Below are positions 15,218 to 23,946 of a DNA stretch of 64,000 bases, in pieces. The position numbers were made by a program, and so were the translations under genes. Below the pieces are notes generated by a model, which was given only the letters and a program-made list of their open reading frames with translations, searched no databases and was not told the DNA's origin. Origin of the DNA: UBA1756 sp045132235 (GTDB lineage: Bacteria; Bacteroidota; Bacteroidia; Bacteroidales; WCHB1-69); NCBI GenBank assembly GCA_045132235.1, contig JBGURX010000019.1, positions 71,825 through 135,824 of the forward strand, given 5' to 3'. Within the stretch, counting starts at the first letter, position 1, and each line of letters opens with the position of its first letter.

Positions 15218-16621
15218 ATGGAAAACTATAACTCTAAAGACGCACGCTCTATTTTTGAATACAGCAAGAAACTACTCGGTCATTGTCTGCGCGACTTTAC
15301 CCCACGTGATTATGAACCACGCAAAGGCAAAGGCGGACTAGGAGAGATGGTGGAGGAAATCTATTTTGGCTATGAGAAAAACAGCAACCCTGATGCGGAT
15401 TTTTCTGCAGCAGGACTGGAACTGAAATGCACTCCATTGAAACAAAGCAAAAAAAACGAATGGCTCATAAAGGAAAGACTAGTATGCGGAATGATAGACT
15501 ATGTCAAAGAGGCCGGCAATGATTTTGAACACAGTCATTTCTATGAAAAATGCCGTTTGATGCTATTGCTTTTTTATCTTAACTTTGCTTCAAAGAATAC
15601 TCTTGACCTAGAATTTGTTTATTCTGTACTTTGGCAACTTCCCGAAAAAGATCTTCTTATTATTAAACAAGATTATGAAATCATACACAGAAAAATAAGG
15701 GAAGGCTTGGCACATACACTTTCTGAAGGTGACACTATGTACCTCGGAGCTTGTCGTAAAGGCACAAAAGGCGATGATGTGACACGTCAGTATAATAGTG
15801 ACATCCCAGCTCCGACACGTGCGTTCTGCCTTAAGATGGCATATATGAGAACGATATTGGAGTATGTAAAGCAAAGCGGCACCAATGCTGTAAGCAACAT
15901 GCATCTACCTTTGTCCGGCGAAGCAGTCACAGTCGAATCGTTGAAAACAAAAACCTTTGACGAAATCATCCTTGAGAGATTTCATCCCTATATGCATAAA
16001 GATGAGCATTCCATTGCACTAGAATTGGGCATTGATTTATCAAACGGATGTAAAAGCAAATTCTACCAGATTGCGAATGCTATTGCCAACAATGGACAAC
16101 ACTCCAACATCAATAAAAGCGAAGAATTTCTAAAGGCCGGCATGATGATGAAAACCATTCGTATGCAGGCCAATGGTAGAATTAAAGAATCCATGTCTTT
16201 TGAAAACATAAACTATCAGGAGGTTTTCGACAATGACAATTGGTTTGAAAGCCGTCTATACGAGATTTTCACCAGCAGATTTCTATTCGTGGTGTTTAAA
16301 GAGCAGACACGCAATTCGAACGACTACACACTGGAGAAAGTTTTTTTCTGGACAATGCCTCCTGAAGATTTACGAATGGCTAATCTGTATTGGGAGAACA
16401 TTCGTAACAACGTGATGAACAATGTCTTTGACCCCAAAGACTACTGGGCAGCCTCCCTACACCAATATTTTCATGTTCGACCCAAAGGACGCAACAGCAA
16501 TGACCTCACAGAGAATCCCAATGGTGGACTTTGTAAAAAATATTGCTATTGGTTCAACTCTGAATACGTTTCAAAAATCATCCTAGAAAATAATTGTGAG
16601 CTTGATTCCCATGAAAAATAG
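15218..16621 (+). CDS. Type II restriction endonuclease, Sau3AI/MutH family
   Basis: The 467-residue protein has a MutH-like N-terminal catalytic domain: KGKGGLGEMVEEIYFG (36-51) matches the MutH KGxxGxxxE start, and D61 with E68-L-K70 in DADFSAAGLELK forms the D...ExK metal centre. Sau3AI, the best known member (about 490 residues), has a second, inactive MutH-like domain; here the C-terminal half (about 250-467) is the likely counterpart. A GATC target is inferred from the family, not shown. The gene is clearly more AT-rich than its neighbours and overlaps the methyltransferase start by 11 bases. The methyltransferase comes second, so protection must be established by a mechanism not visible here. 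Confidence 0.85.
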   Translation: MENYNSKDARSIFEYSKKLLGHCLRDFTPRDYEPRKGKGGLGEMVEEIYFGYEKNSNPDADFSAAGLELKCTPLKQSKKNEWLIKERLVCGMIDYVKEAGNDFEHSHFYEKCRLMLLLFYLNFASKNTLDLEFVYSVLWQLPEKDLLIIKQDYEIIHRKIREGLAHTLSEGDTMYLGACRKGTKGDDVTRQYNSDIPAPTRAFCLKMAYMRTILEYVKQSGTNAVSNMHLPLSGEAVTVESLKTKTFDEIILERFHPYMHKDEHSIALELGIDLSNGCKSKFYQIANAIANNGQHSNINKSEEFLKAGMMMKTIRMQANGRIKESMSFENINYQEVFDNDNWFESRLYEIFTSRFLFVVFKEQTRNSNDYTLEKVFFWTMPPEDLRMANLYWENIRNNVMNNVFDPKDYWAASLHQYFHVRPKGRNSNDLTENPNGGLCKKYCYWFNSEYVSKIILENNCELDSHEK

Positions 16622-17975
16622 ATGTAAGAAAAACACCACCCAATATTGTAACGAAGAGCCTTCATATATTGGCGTATGCGAACCCATAGCCGAATATTGT
16701 AGACAGACACGCCAAGGCAGTCTTTTTCCTGTTGAAGCAGGAACTGCAGCAAAAGATGACATCCGTGTGGTAGAACTTTTTGCGGGCGTAGGTGGATTCC
16801 GTATAGGACTAGAAAGAGCTTCAAAAAAATTCAACACCATATGGAACAACCAATGGGAGCCCGAGACGAAACGGCAGGACGCCAGTTTAATCTATTGTCA
16901 TCGTTTTGGTTCTGAAGGGCATAGCAATGAAGACATCTCAACAGTTCCGACCAACGAGATTCCTGAATGCGATTTGATAGTGGGGGGCTTCCCCTGTCAA
17001 GACTATTCTGTTGCCACCACCTTAAAGAATTCTGGAGGAATTGAGGGCAAAAAAGGTGTCTTGTGGTGGCAGATTTACCGCATTCTCAACGAAATGCCAC
17101 ACAAGCCTAATTATTTATTTTTTGAAAATGTAGATCGGTTGCTTAAATCACCCGCATCTCAGCGTGGTCGTGATTTTGCCATTATCTTAGCTTCTTTGAG
17201 CGATTTGGGCTACATCGTAGAGTGGCGAGTGATAAACGCAGCAGAATACGGAATGCCACAACGTCGTCGACGCACCTATATAGTCGGCTATCATAAGTCT
17301 TCAAGTATTGCTAAAAAAATAAAGAAACCGCAGTCATGGATTCTTTCTGAAGGGACTATTGCAAAAGCTTTTCCAATTCATTGGGAGTATAGTAATCTGC
17401 CACTCGAATTCAGCATCAATGGAGACCTGCTTACCGTTTCTAATACATTCAATAAAGGGAAAAAAACAAGTCCTTTTGAAAACACTGGAATTGTAATGGA
17501 ACGCAAGGTGACCACATGTGCTACCACTCCTAACTATACAGGTCCTTGCCTCTCACTTGGCCAGCTTCTTTTGGACGAGAAAGATGTTCCCGCTGAATTT
17601 TTCATTACAGATGATGACCTTCCAAAATGGGAGTATCTGAAAGGCAGCAAAAAGCTGAAACGTGTAAATAAAGCCACTGGATTCGAATACGACTATAGTG
17701 AAGGGGGGATGGCATTCCCAGACTACCTTGACCGTCCATCCAGAACAATCATCACAGGAGAAGGTGGTGCTAGCCCATCCCGTTTCAAACATGTTGTTCT
17801 TACTCCTTCCGGTCGCTACCGGCGACTAACCCCGATTGAACTGGAAAGATTAAATATGTTCCCTGACAGCCACACAGAAGGAGCCAGCGACCTTCGCCGC
17901 GCATTCCTGATGGGAAATGCTTTAGTTACAGGCGTCGTAGAAAAGATTGGATTGTCAATGATGGGAATGATTTAA
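16611..17975 (+). CDS. C5-cytosine DNA methyltransferase of the R-M system
   Basis: The 454-residue enzyme methylates C5 of cytosine and protects the host from the adjacent nuclease. Seen are motif I VELFAGVGGFRIGLE (54-68), motif IV GGFPCQDYSVA with catalytic C129, motif VI FFENVDRLL, motif VIII MPQRRRRTYIV, a variable target-recognition region, and motif X RRAFLMGNALVTGVVEKI at the end. About 50 residues precede motif I, with four cysteines (C5, C13, C23, C30), longer than usual. ATG 16611 overlaps the nuclease stop by 11 bases; a GTG at 16596 is possible. If the partner cuts GATC, this enzyme should methylate the C of GATC like M.Sau3AI. It is AT-rich like its partner. Confidence 0.92.
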   Translation: MKNRCKKNTTQYCNEEPSYIGVCEPIAEYCRQTRQGSLFPVEAGTAAKDDIRVVELFAGVGGFRIGLERASKKFNTIWNNQWEPETKRQDASLIYCHRFGSEGHSNEDISTVPTNEIPECDLIVGGFPCQDYSVATTLKNSGGIEGKKGVLWWQIYRILNEMPHKPNYLFFENVDRLLKSPASQRGRDFAIILASLSDLGYIVEWRVINAAEYGMPQRRRRTYIVGYHKSSSIAKKIKKPQSWILSEGTIAKAFPIHWEYSNLPLEFSINGDLLTVSNTFNKGKKTSPFENTGIVMERKVTTCATTPNYTGPCLSLGQLLLDEKDVPAEFFITDDDLPKWEYLKGSKKLKRVNKATGFEYDYSEGGMAFPDYLDRPSRTIITGEGGASPSRFKHVVLTPSGRYRRLTPIELERLNMFPDSHTEGASDLRRAFLMGNALVTGVVEKIGLSMMGMI

Positions 17976-18019
17976 AAAGCACGTATCGCATAGCCAACTA
18001 AACACAAAACCACAACCTT

Positions 18020-19393
18020 ATGGCAAAATCGAAAAGTCTCTTTTTCTGCAAACACTGTGGCTATCAATCCTCGCAATGGATGGGAAGATGTCCCTCCTGC
18101 GGCGAGTGGAACACCTTTGAAGAGGAGGTGGTGGACCGAGGCGACGCCGGCAAGGGCAAGTCGTCGATCGTGAAGAGCGCGCAGAACTTCCCGAAACTGT
18201 TGTCGGAGATCTCGCTCGTGCAGGTGCCACGCATCCCCACCCGCTTTCGCGAGTTCGACAACGTGCTGGGCGGCGGCATCGTGGCGGGCTCCATCATTCT
18301 GCTGGGTGGCGAACCCGGCATCGGCAAGTCCACCCTGCTACTCCAGATGGCCCTGCAAATACCCGACAAGAAAATCCTGTACATCTCCGGCGAGGAGAGC
18401 GAGTCGCAGCTGAAGATGCGCGCCGAACGGCTGTTCCCCCGACACCAGCCCGACAACTTCCTCATCCTCACCGAGACCGACACCAGCCAGATTTTCGAGC
18501 ATGTGAAGGCTGTAAAGCCCGACCTGCTGATTATTGACTCCATACAAACCCTTCAGAGTCAACTGATTGATTCGGCGGCAGGCTCCATCTCGCAGATCCG
18601 CGAGTGCGCGGCCGAGTTCCAGCACTTCGCCAAAAGCACCGGCACGCCCGTGTTCCTCATCGGCCACATCACCAAAGACGGTTCATTGGCAGGTCCCAAG
18701 ATTCTGGAGCACATTGTGGATACGGTGCTGCAGTTTGAGGGCGACCTGCACTACGGCTACCGCATTGTGCGATGCATCAAAAACCGCTTCGGCTCCACCT
18801 CCGAACTCGGCATCTTCGAGATGCAGGGCAACGGACTGCGCGAAGTACTCAACCCGTCGGAAATCCTTGTATCGGACCGCGACGAAGACTTCAGCGGCAG
18901 CGCGATTTCCGTAGTAATGGAGGGCACCCGCGCCATGACCATCGAGATACAGGCGCTGGTGAGCAGTGCCGTATATGGCACCCCGCAGCGCGCAGCCACC
19001 GGCTACGACATCCGCCGGCTCAACATGCTGCTGGCCGTGCTGGAGAAACGGTGCCACTTCAAACTCGGGGCGAAGGATGTGTTCATCAACATCGCCGGCG
19101 GCATCCATGTGGACGACCCCGCCATCAACCTCGCCATCGTGGCCGCCATCCTCTCCTCCGCCGCCGACCTGCCCATCGACACCAAGACCTGCTTCGCCGG
19201 CGAGATGGGACTGAACGGCGAAATCCGTCCCGTGACACGCATCGAACAGCGCATCGCCGAGGCCGACAAGTTGGGCTTCACTCGTATGTTCCTTTCCAAA
19301 TACAACCTGAAAGGCATTCAACACAAAAATCTGAAAATCAAACTCATACCCATCACCAAAATTGAAGAAATTTACAAACAACTTTTTGAGTAA
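18020..19393 (+). CDS. radA: DNA repair protein RadA
   Basis: The 457-residue RecA-related ATPase promotes branch migration in recombination and repair. The N-terminal zinc finger uses C10, C13, C24 and C27. Walker A GEPGIGKST is at 97-105, Walker B in LLIIDSIQT near 169-177, the RadA-specific KNRFG at 254-258, and the Lon-protease-like C-terminal domain follows (KDVFINIAGGIHVDDPAINL). Length is normal. GC content returns to the high level of the genome here, marking the right edge of the R-M island. The next gene starts two bases after the stop. Confidence 0.97.
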   Translation: MAKSKSLFFCKHCGYQSSQWMGRCPSCGEWNTFEEEVVDRGDAGKGKSSIVKSAQNFPKLLSEISLVQVPRIPTRFREFDNVLGGGIVAGSIILLGGEPGIGKSTLLLQMALQIPDKKILYISGEESESQLKMRAERLFPRHQPDNFLILTETDTSQIFEHVKAVKPDLLIIDSIQTLQSQLIDSAAGSISQIRECAAEFQHFAKSTGTPVFLIGHITKDGSLAGPKILEHIVDTVLQFEGDLHYGYRIVRCIKNRFGSTSELGIFEMQGNGLREVLNPSEILVSDRDEDFSGSAISVVMEGTRAMTIEIQALVSSAVYGTPQRAATGYDIRRLNMLLAVLEKRCHFKLGAKDVFINIAGGIHVDDPAINLAIVAAILSSAADLPIDTKTCFAGEMGLNGEIRPVTRIEQRIAEADKLGFTRMFLSKYNLKGIQHKNLKIKLIPITKIEEIYKQLFE

Positions 19394-19395
19394 TA

Positions 19396-20679
19396 ATGAC
19401 CACCGAAGAGAGAAACCTTATCATCGACTTAGTGAAACGCGAAGTGGTGCCCGCCATCGGGTGTACAGAGCCTATGGCTGTGGCGCTGGCCGCCGCCCGT
19501 TGCACCGAAATCCTCGGCGGCGTGCCGAAACAGCTGACGGTGGAACTTAGCGCCAACATGCTGAAGAACGCCATGGGCGTCGGCATACCTGGCACCGGCA
19601 TGGTGGGACTGCCTGTCGCTATCGCACTGGGCGCCATGGCAGGACATTCGGACTACCAGCTGGAGGTGCTTCGCGACATCACACCGGAGGATGTGGAGGC
19701 GGCCAAAGCCTACATCGCCCAGCAGCGCATCAGCATCAGTCAGAAGAAAGACACGGAGGAAAAACTATATATAGAGGTTACCGGCCACAACGGAGAGGAC
19801 AAGGCGAAGGTGATCATTCGCGGAGGACACACCCATTTCAGCTATCTGTCGAAAAACGGCGAGGTGCTGCTGGATGAAAGTGCCTGCGACACGGCCCCGG
19901 AAGCCAACGGACAGCCCCGGCTCACCATGCAGCAGGTGTACGACTTCGCCACCACCGCACCCGTCGGCGAAATCCGCTTCATACTCGAGAGCGCGGAGCT
20001 CAACAAACGGGCGGCGGAGATGTCGCTGATGTCCAACTACGGCCACGCGCTTGGCCGCACTATCTTCATGCAGCCGAAGGAGCAGTTTTTCGGCAACGGC
20101 ATCTACTCGAAGATTCTCGCCTACACCTCTGCCGCATGCGACGCGCGTATGGCGGGCGTGAAGGTGCCCGTGATGAGCAACTCGGGCAGCGGCAACCAAG
20201 GCATCGCCGCCACGCTGCCGGTATGGGTGTATGCCAAGGAGCGACTGAAGAGCGAGGAGGAACTTATCCGCGCGCTGATGCTGAGCCACCTGACGGTCAT
20301 CTACATCAAGCAGAGCTTCGGACGACTCTCTCCGCTGTGCGGCTGCGTGGTGGCCGCCACCGGGTCGGCCTGCGGCATCACCTATCTCATGGGCGGCAAC
20401 TACCAGCAGGTGGTGTATGCCGTGAAGAACATGATTGCCAACATCACCGGCATGATCTGCGACGGCGCCAAGCCCAGTTGCTCGCTGAAGGTGGCCACGG
20501 GCGTCTCCACCGCCGTGCTCTCGGCCATGCTGGCCATGGAGGACAAGACCGTGACCTCGGTGGAGGGCATCATCGACGACGACGTGGAGAAGTGCGTGCG
20601 CAACCTCGCCAACATCGGACTGCAGGGCATGGCCGCCACCGACAACCTCGTGCTCGACATTATGACACAAAAGAAATAG
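19396..20679 (+). CDS. L-cysteine desulfidase / L-serine dehydratase-alpha-like (CyuA, UPF0597)
   Basis: The 427-residue protein of the serine dehydratase alpha family is the UPF0597/YhaM type. Characterised members are [4Fe-4S] L-cysteine desulfidases giving pyruvate, ammonia and sulfide. Candidate cluster cysteines are C23 in AIGCTEPMA, the pair in LCGCVVAATGSACG and those in MICDGAKPSCSLK. VMSNSGSGNQGIAATLPV is a strong family signature. It starts two bases after radA, so it is probably co-transcribed. It converges with the transglycosylase gene, with only 22 bases between the stops and no clear terminator. Cysteine desulfidase fits better than serine dehydratase, but the sequence alone does not prove the substrate. 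Confidence 0.85.
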   Translation: MTTEERNLIIDLVKREVVPAIGCTEPMAVALAAARCTEILGGVPKQLTVELSANMLKNAMGVGIPGTGMVGLPVAIALGAMAGHSDYQLEVLRDITPEDVEAAKAYIAQQRISISQKKDTEEKLYIEVTGHNGEDKAKVIIRGGHTHFSYLSKNGEVLLDESACDTAPEANGQPRLTMQQVYDFATTAPVGEIRFILESAELNKRAAEMSLMSNYGHALGRTIFMQPKEQFFGNGIYSKILAYTSAACDARMAGVKVPVMSNSGSGNQGIAATLPVWVYAKERLKSEEELIRALMLSHLTVIYIKQSFGRLSPLCGCVVAATGSACGITYLMGGNYQQVVYAVKNMIANITGMICDGAKPSCSLKVATGVSTAVLSAMLAMEDKTVTSVEGIIDDDVEKCVRNLANIGLQGMAATDNLVLDIMTQKK

Positions 20680-20701
20680 CAGGAGATATGAACCACCGCC
20701 C

Positions 20702-22072
20702 CTATGACGCTGCCGGCAGGCTCATCCGATAACCGTGATAGCGGTTCATGACCGCCTCCACATAGTTGACCGTATGGCGTCCCGGGTAGTAGCCGCACTT
20801 TACGACAGGGTCTGTATAGTATTTGTGTTCTTTTTTCATGAGAAGATAATGAGAGACCTCCTTCCACGAGGTGACATCGCCGCCATACTTGATACAGAGC
20901 TCGCAGGCATCCACAATATGTCCGCTGCCGGCGTTGTAGGCCGCCGCCACGAAATAAAGACGCTCGTCGGCATCCTCCACATACTTGGCAAACATGTGGT
21001 CGAGGCGGGCGATGAGTCGGATGCCCGCATAAATCTGCTGTTCCACGGAGGAGGTGTCGGTAACACCGAAATTGGCAGCGGTGGCCGGCATCATCTGCAT
21101 CACCCCAAAACTTCCGCCCATTCCCACAAGGTCGGACTTGAAACCGGACTCCTGCCGGATGATGGAAGAGACGAAACGCCAGTCCACACCGAATTTCGCA
21201 CCGTAACGCTTCATGACCGCATCGTAGGAGGAGATGCTGCGTTTGCGTTTCTCGCGTCCACCGCCAAGAATATAGCGGGAGTGAGGATGGAAATATTTGT
21301 TGCACAGTTTGTCATACAACTCTGATTGTCTGAATGACACCAGCCAGTTGTTGATACTGTCGTTTTTGGAAATATTGGCCGGATTGAGCACCCAGCAACG
21401 CTCCAGCTCAGGTCCCACACTCTTCACCACCTGCAGGTCAGAATAGAAGGGGTCGAGCATGATGGCGGTGTTGCAGTCGGTGACCAGGTAGTGGATGCTG
21501 TCGTCCTGCAGCAGCTCCACCAGTTCTTCCGCCAGCAGGGTGTCTTGATGGAACTGCCATTTGCCACGCACTGCGGGTAGCGAGTCGTTGATGAGCGTGC
21601 AGGGAAAATGGGAGGGGATGTAGATGACACCGGCGGTGTCGGGCAGCGCTTTGCGGTGCTGAAGCAGTACAGGATGGAAAGTGGAGTGGGGCTCCGAGAA
21701 ACAGAGTTTGTCGCGGTCGGGCTGGTTGGGATCCACATCGAAAGCGATGATGTCGAAGTCGCTGGTGAAGAAATGCGAGCGCACCTCTTCAGGGTCGGTG
21801 GTGAAGGTGAATTTGATGTCCTTCTGCAGCGAGTCGCCGAGGATGTTCAGCAGTTCGTACTGGAAACCGACGGTGGTGCCACGGTAGAGGAAATAGTCGG
21901 ACGAATGGCAGAACAGCAGCACGTTGAGGGTGTTGGTGCGGTTCTCCACATAGACAATTTCGTCATCATGCGGCGGCTGGATCACCGGCTGCGGGCGGCA
22001 CACCACAAAGCATACCACCACGATGGTGGCGATAGCAAAAGCGACATACAGAGAAATGGAACGTTTACTCAA
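20702..22072 (-). CDS. MltF-like lytic transglycosylase
   Basis: The 456-residue protein has an N-terminal signal anchor (VAFAIATIVVVCFVVC), a periplasmic solute-binding-like domain (about 48-270, VLLFCHSSDYFLYRGTTVGF onward) and a C-terminal SLT transglycosylase domain. The catalytic glutamate lies in IIRQESGFKSDLVG, followed by GVMQMMPATA and AAYNAGSGHI. This is the MltF arrangement; such enzymes cleave peptidoglycan to 1,6-anhydromuropeptides at the periplasmic face. It lies two bases after the upstream lipoprotein gene, forming a two-gene operon driven from 22510-22517. It converges with the cysteine desulfidase gene. Confidence 0.9.
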   Translation of the reverse strand: MSKRSISLYVAFAIATIVVVCFVVCRPQPVIQPPHDDEIVYVENRTNTLNVLLFCHSSDYFLYRGTTVGFQYELLNILGDSLQKDIKFTFTTDPEEVRSHFFTSDFDIIAFDVDPNQPDRDKLCFSEPHSTFHPVLLQHRKALPDTAGVIYIPSHFPCTLINDSLPAVRGKWQFHQDTLLAEELVELLQDDSIHYLVTDCNTAIMLDPFYSDLQVVKSVGPELERCWVLNPANISKNDSINNWLVSFRQSELYDKLCNKYFHPHSRYILGGGREKRKRSISSYDAVMKRYGAKFGVDWRFVSSIIRQESGFKSDLVGMGGSFGVMQMMPATAANFGVTDTSSVEQQIYAGIRLIARLDHMFAKYVEDADERLYFVAAAYNAGSGHIVDACELCIKYGGDVTSWKEVSHYLLMKKEHKYYTDPVVKCGYYPGRHTVNYVEAVMNRYHGYRMSLPAAS

Positions 22073-22074
22073 AA

Positions 22075-22476
22075 CTACTGAGCTTCGGTCGCCAAAATGT
22101 ACTGCTCAACGGCTTCACCGGGCTCGAGTTTCACGCGGCCGGTACCGATGAAATAGTCGCGGTGTACAATGTTATTCTCATCTGTGTAGGAGCTGTCGTA
22201 CACAGCCTCTACATCCAGAAGAGCCTCATACTTAAAGGTATGTGTAAACACGCCATTCTGGTCGGTATAGCCTTCAGCTTTGGCGAAATCGGCATAATTG
22301 TCTTCGAGGCCGACACGCACGAAGCAGTTGGGCAGTGCGTCGGCGGTATCGATGCCGGTGGTGGTTTTATGGACATGAAGAACCAAATCACAGACGGGTT
22401 CCTTCTTGCACTGGGTGAAAAGGGTCACGAGACAAAGTGCGGCCAGCGCATAAAAAGCAATTGCAAGTTTCTTCAT
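22075..22476 (-). CDS. Small lipoprotein of unknown function
   Basis: The 133-residue protein has a signal peptide with lipobox FTQC (C23) followed by KKEPVCDL. The mature domain is beta-rich (VRVGLEDNYADFAKAEGYTD, then NGVFTHTFKYEALLDVEAVY), resembling a carboxypeptidase-regulatory or prealbumin-like fold common in Bacteroidota lipoproteins; this is inference from strand pattern. It is the first gene of an operon with the MltF-like transglycosylase, so a role at the cell wall is plausible but not shown. Confidence 0.7.
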   Translation of the reverse strand: MKKLAIAFYALAALCLVTLFTQCKKEPVCDLVLHVHKTTTGIDTADALPNCFVRVGLEDNYADFAKAEGYTDQNGVFTHTFKYEALLDVEAVYDSSYTDENNIVHRDYFIGTGRVKLEPGEAVEQYILATEAQ

Positions 22477-22509
22477 TTTATTCAGATTTTATAAAAATTT
22501 TTCAAACCG

Positions 22510-22517
22510 CAAAAGTA
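22510..22517 (-). promoter_or_regulatory. TACTTTTG -7 box, minus strand
   Basis: This TAnnTTTG box reads on the minus strand 34 bases before the lipoprotein gene and drives the lipoprotein and mltF-like pair. Confidence 0.65.
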
Positions 22518-22622
22518 AACAAAATTTTGCAAACTGCAAGCCCCTCACCAAATTTTCGCAAATATTCATCATAAAGGGTGGAAGATAGGAGGGAAAAGAC
22601 TGGAAAAATCGGAAAAAAGATG

Positions 22623-22630
22623 TATTTTTG
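22623..22630 (+). promoter_or_regulatory. TATTTTTG -7 box
   Basis: An exact TAnnTTTG box lies 20 bases before the GTG at 22650. It decides the pth start, since the upstream ATG at 22620 overlaps the box. Confidence 0.7.
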
Positions 22631-22649
22631 CAGGTTCAAAATTGGTATA

Positions 22650-23267
22650 GTGGAAAATAGCAGAAAATTCATCATTTTCGGATTGGGCAATGCAGAAGAG
22701 CAATATACTGGCACACGCCATAATATTGGCTTTGAAGTAGTTAATGCTGTTGCGAAAAAGTTGTCCGCCACCTTCCGCACCGACCGTTACGCCTACGTGG
22801 CGGAGGGGAAGTACAAAGGGCGTACGCTCATTCTCGTGATGCCCACCACCTACATGAATCTCAGCGGAAAGGCTGTCAAATACTGGATGGAGCACGAAAA
22901 GGTGGAAGCGGAGAACATTCTTGTCATCTGCGACGACATTGACCTGCCGGCCGGACAGCTGCGGATGCGAGGCAAAGGGAGCGGCGGCACCCACAACGGT
23001 CTCAACGACATCATCGAGCGCGTGGGCAACGGCGACTTCCCCCGTCTGCGCTTCGGCGTAGGCCACGACTTTCCGCAAGGCTACCAGATCGAGTACGTGC
23101 TGGGGCGGTTCGACTCCACAGAGATGAAGGAGACCATCGAGCCGGCCATCGAGACCGCCGCCGAGATGGTGCTCTCCTTCGCCACGGCCGGTCTGCAGCG
23201 CACCATGAGCCAGTTCAACACCCCCAAGAAGAAACCCGCACCAACCCCCGACACCGATGAGAAATAG
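22650..23267 (+). CDS. pth: Peptidyl-tRNA hydrolase
   Basis: The enzyme releases tRNA from peptidyl-tRNA dropped off stalled ribosomes. From GTG 22650 it is 205 residues: FIIFGLGNAEEQYTGTRHN carries the conserved Asn and catalytic His24, followed by PTTYMNLSGKAV, CDDIDLPAG (catalytic Asp) and GSGGTHNGLNDI. The length matches the family (about 190-200). ATG 22620 would add residues encoded by the promoter box, so it was rejected. A proline-lysine tail (KKKPAPTPDTDEK) follows the core. The 3' end overlaps the next gene by 11 bases, implying coupled translation with a membrane barrel protein. Confidence 0.95.
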   Translation: MENSRKFIIFGLGNAEEQYTGTRHNIGFEVVNAVAKKLSATFRTDRYAYVAEGKYKGRTLILVMPTTYMNLSGKAVKYWMEHEKVEAENILVICDDIDLPAGQLRMRGKGSGGTHNGLNDIIERVGNGDFPRLRFGVGHDFPQGYQIEYVLGRFDSTEMKETIEPAIETAAEMVLSFATAGLQRTMSQFNTPKKKPAPTPDTDEK

Positions 23268-23937
23268 AGCCCTCACCCTTCTGATTCTGCTGGCAATGGC
23301 TTGTTCCAGCCTATACGCCACCCATGGCGACACGCTGAAACGCATGCCCCTCCCCTCTCCCATGTCCGGACAGGAGATACAGCTGCAAAACAAAGACTTG
23401 GAAAACTATCTGCATCTCGGCTTCCGCCTCGGCACCGACTTTGTCATCAGCAACCGGCAGCTGTCGGACTTCGACAAGCTGGAGAGCGTGTTTTCCGGCA
23501 CTTTCGGCTTCTTTGCACGAGGCGGCTACCAGTATGTATTCGGCGAACTGGGGTTCCAGTACATGTTCTTCAAAGGGCACTACCATGCCTTCACCCTCGA
23601 CTCCATCCCCATGGGAAGCGAGACCGTGGAGAGCCGCTACCTGCAGATTCCTTTCCGTGTATTGGGCTATTTTCCTGTCGGACAGCGGAAAATCGTCGCC
23701 CTCATGCCGCATATCGGCATCATGTACCAGCCGTTGATCCATGTCACCAAGAACGACATCAAATACAGCAAGAACAACCTCATGCAGCACCAGTTCCTCT
23801 ATCAGGCCGGCTTCGGTGTCCGCATCAAATTCCTGACGGTGGAGGTGGCGTGGAAACGTGCCATCCGCCCTTTTTTCCAAGACAGAACCTCTGTGAAACA
23901 ATCCTATATCAACCTGATGATCGGTTTCCAATTTTAA
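23257..23937 (+). CDS. Outer membrane beta-barrel protein (PorT-like fold)
   Basis: The 226-residue protein has a signal peptide (cleavage near SLYA) and alternating strands: LGFRLGTDFVISN, GTFGFFARGGYQYVFGELGF, YLQIPFRVLGYFPV, FLYQAGFGVRIKFLTVEVAW, and a last strand INLMIGFQF with terminal phenylalanine. This fits the small Bacteroidota outer membrane barrels (PorT/OMP_b-brl_2). No enzymatic motif is seen. It overlaps pth by 11 bases and lies 9 bases from a porin-like gene. PorT itself is a T9SS component, but the similarity seen here is only of fold, so I do not name it. Confidence 0.7.
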   Translation: MRNRALTLLILLAMACSSLYATHGDTLKRMPLPSPMSGQEIQLQNKDLENYLHLGFRLGTDFVISNRQLSDFDKLESVFSGTFGFFARGGYQYVFGELGFQYMFFKGHYHAFTLDSIPMGSETVESRYLQIPFRVLGYFPVGQRKIVALMPHIGIMYQPLIHVTKNDIKYSKNNLMQHQFLYQAGFGVRIKFLTVEVAWKRAIRPFFQDRTSVKQSYINLMIGFQF

Positions 23938-23946
23938 TTTTCACCC

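Noticed and set aside
22578..22649. Longer N-terminus for pth
   Set aside because: It includes the -7 box at 22623-22630 and adds residues absent from the family.
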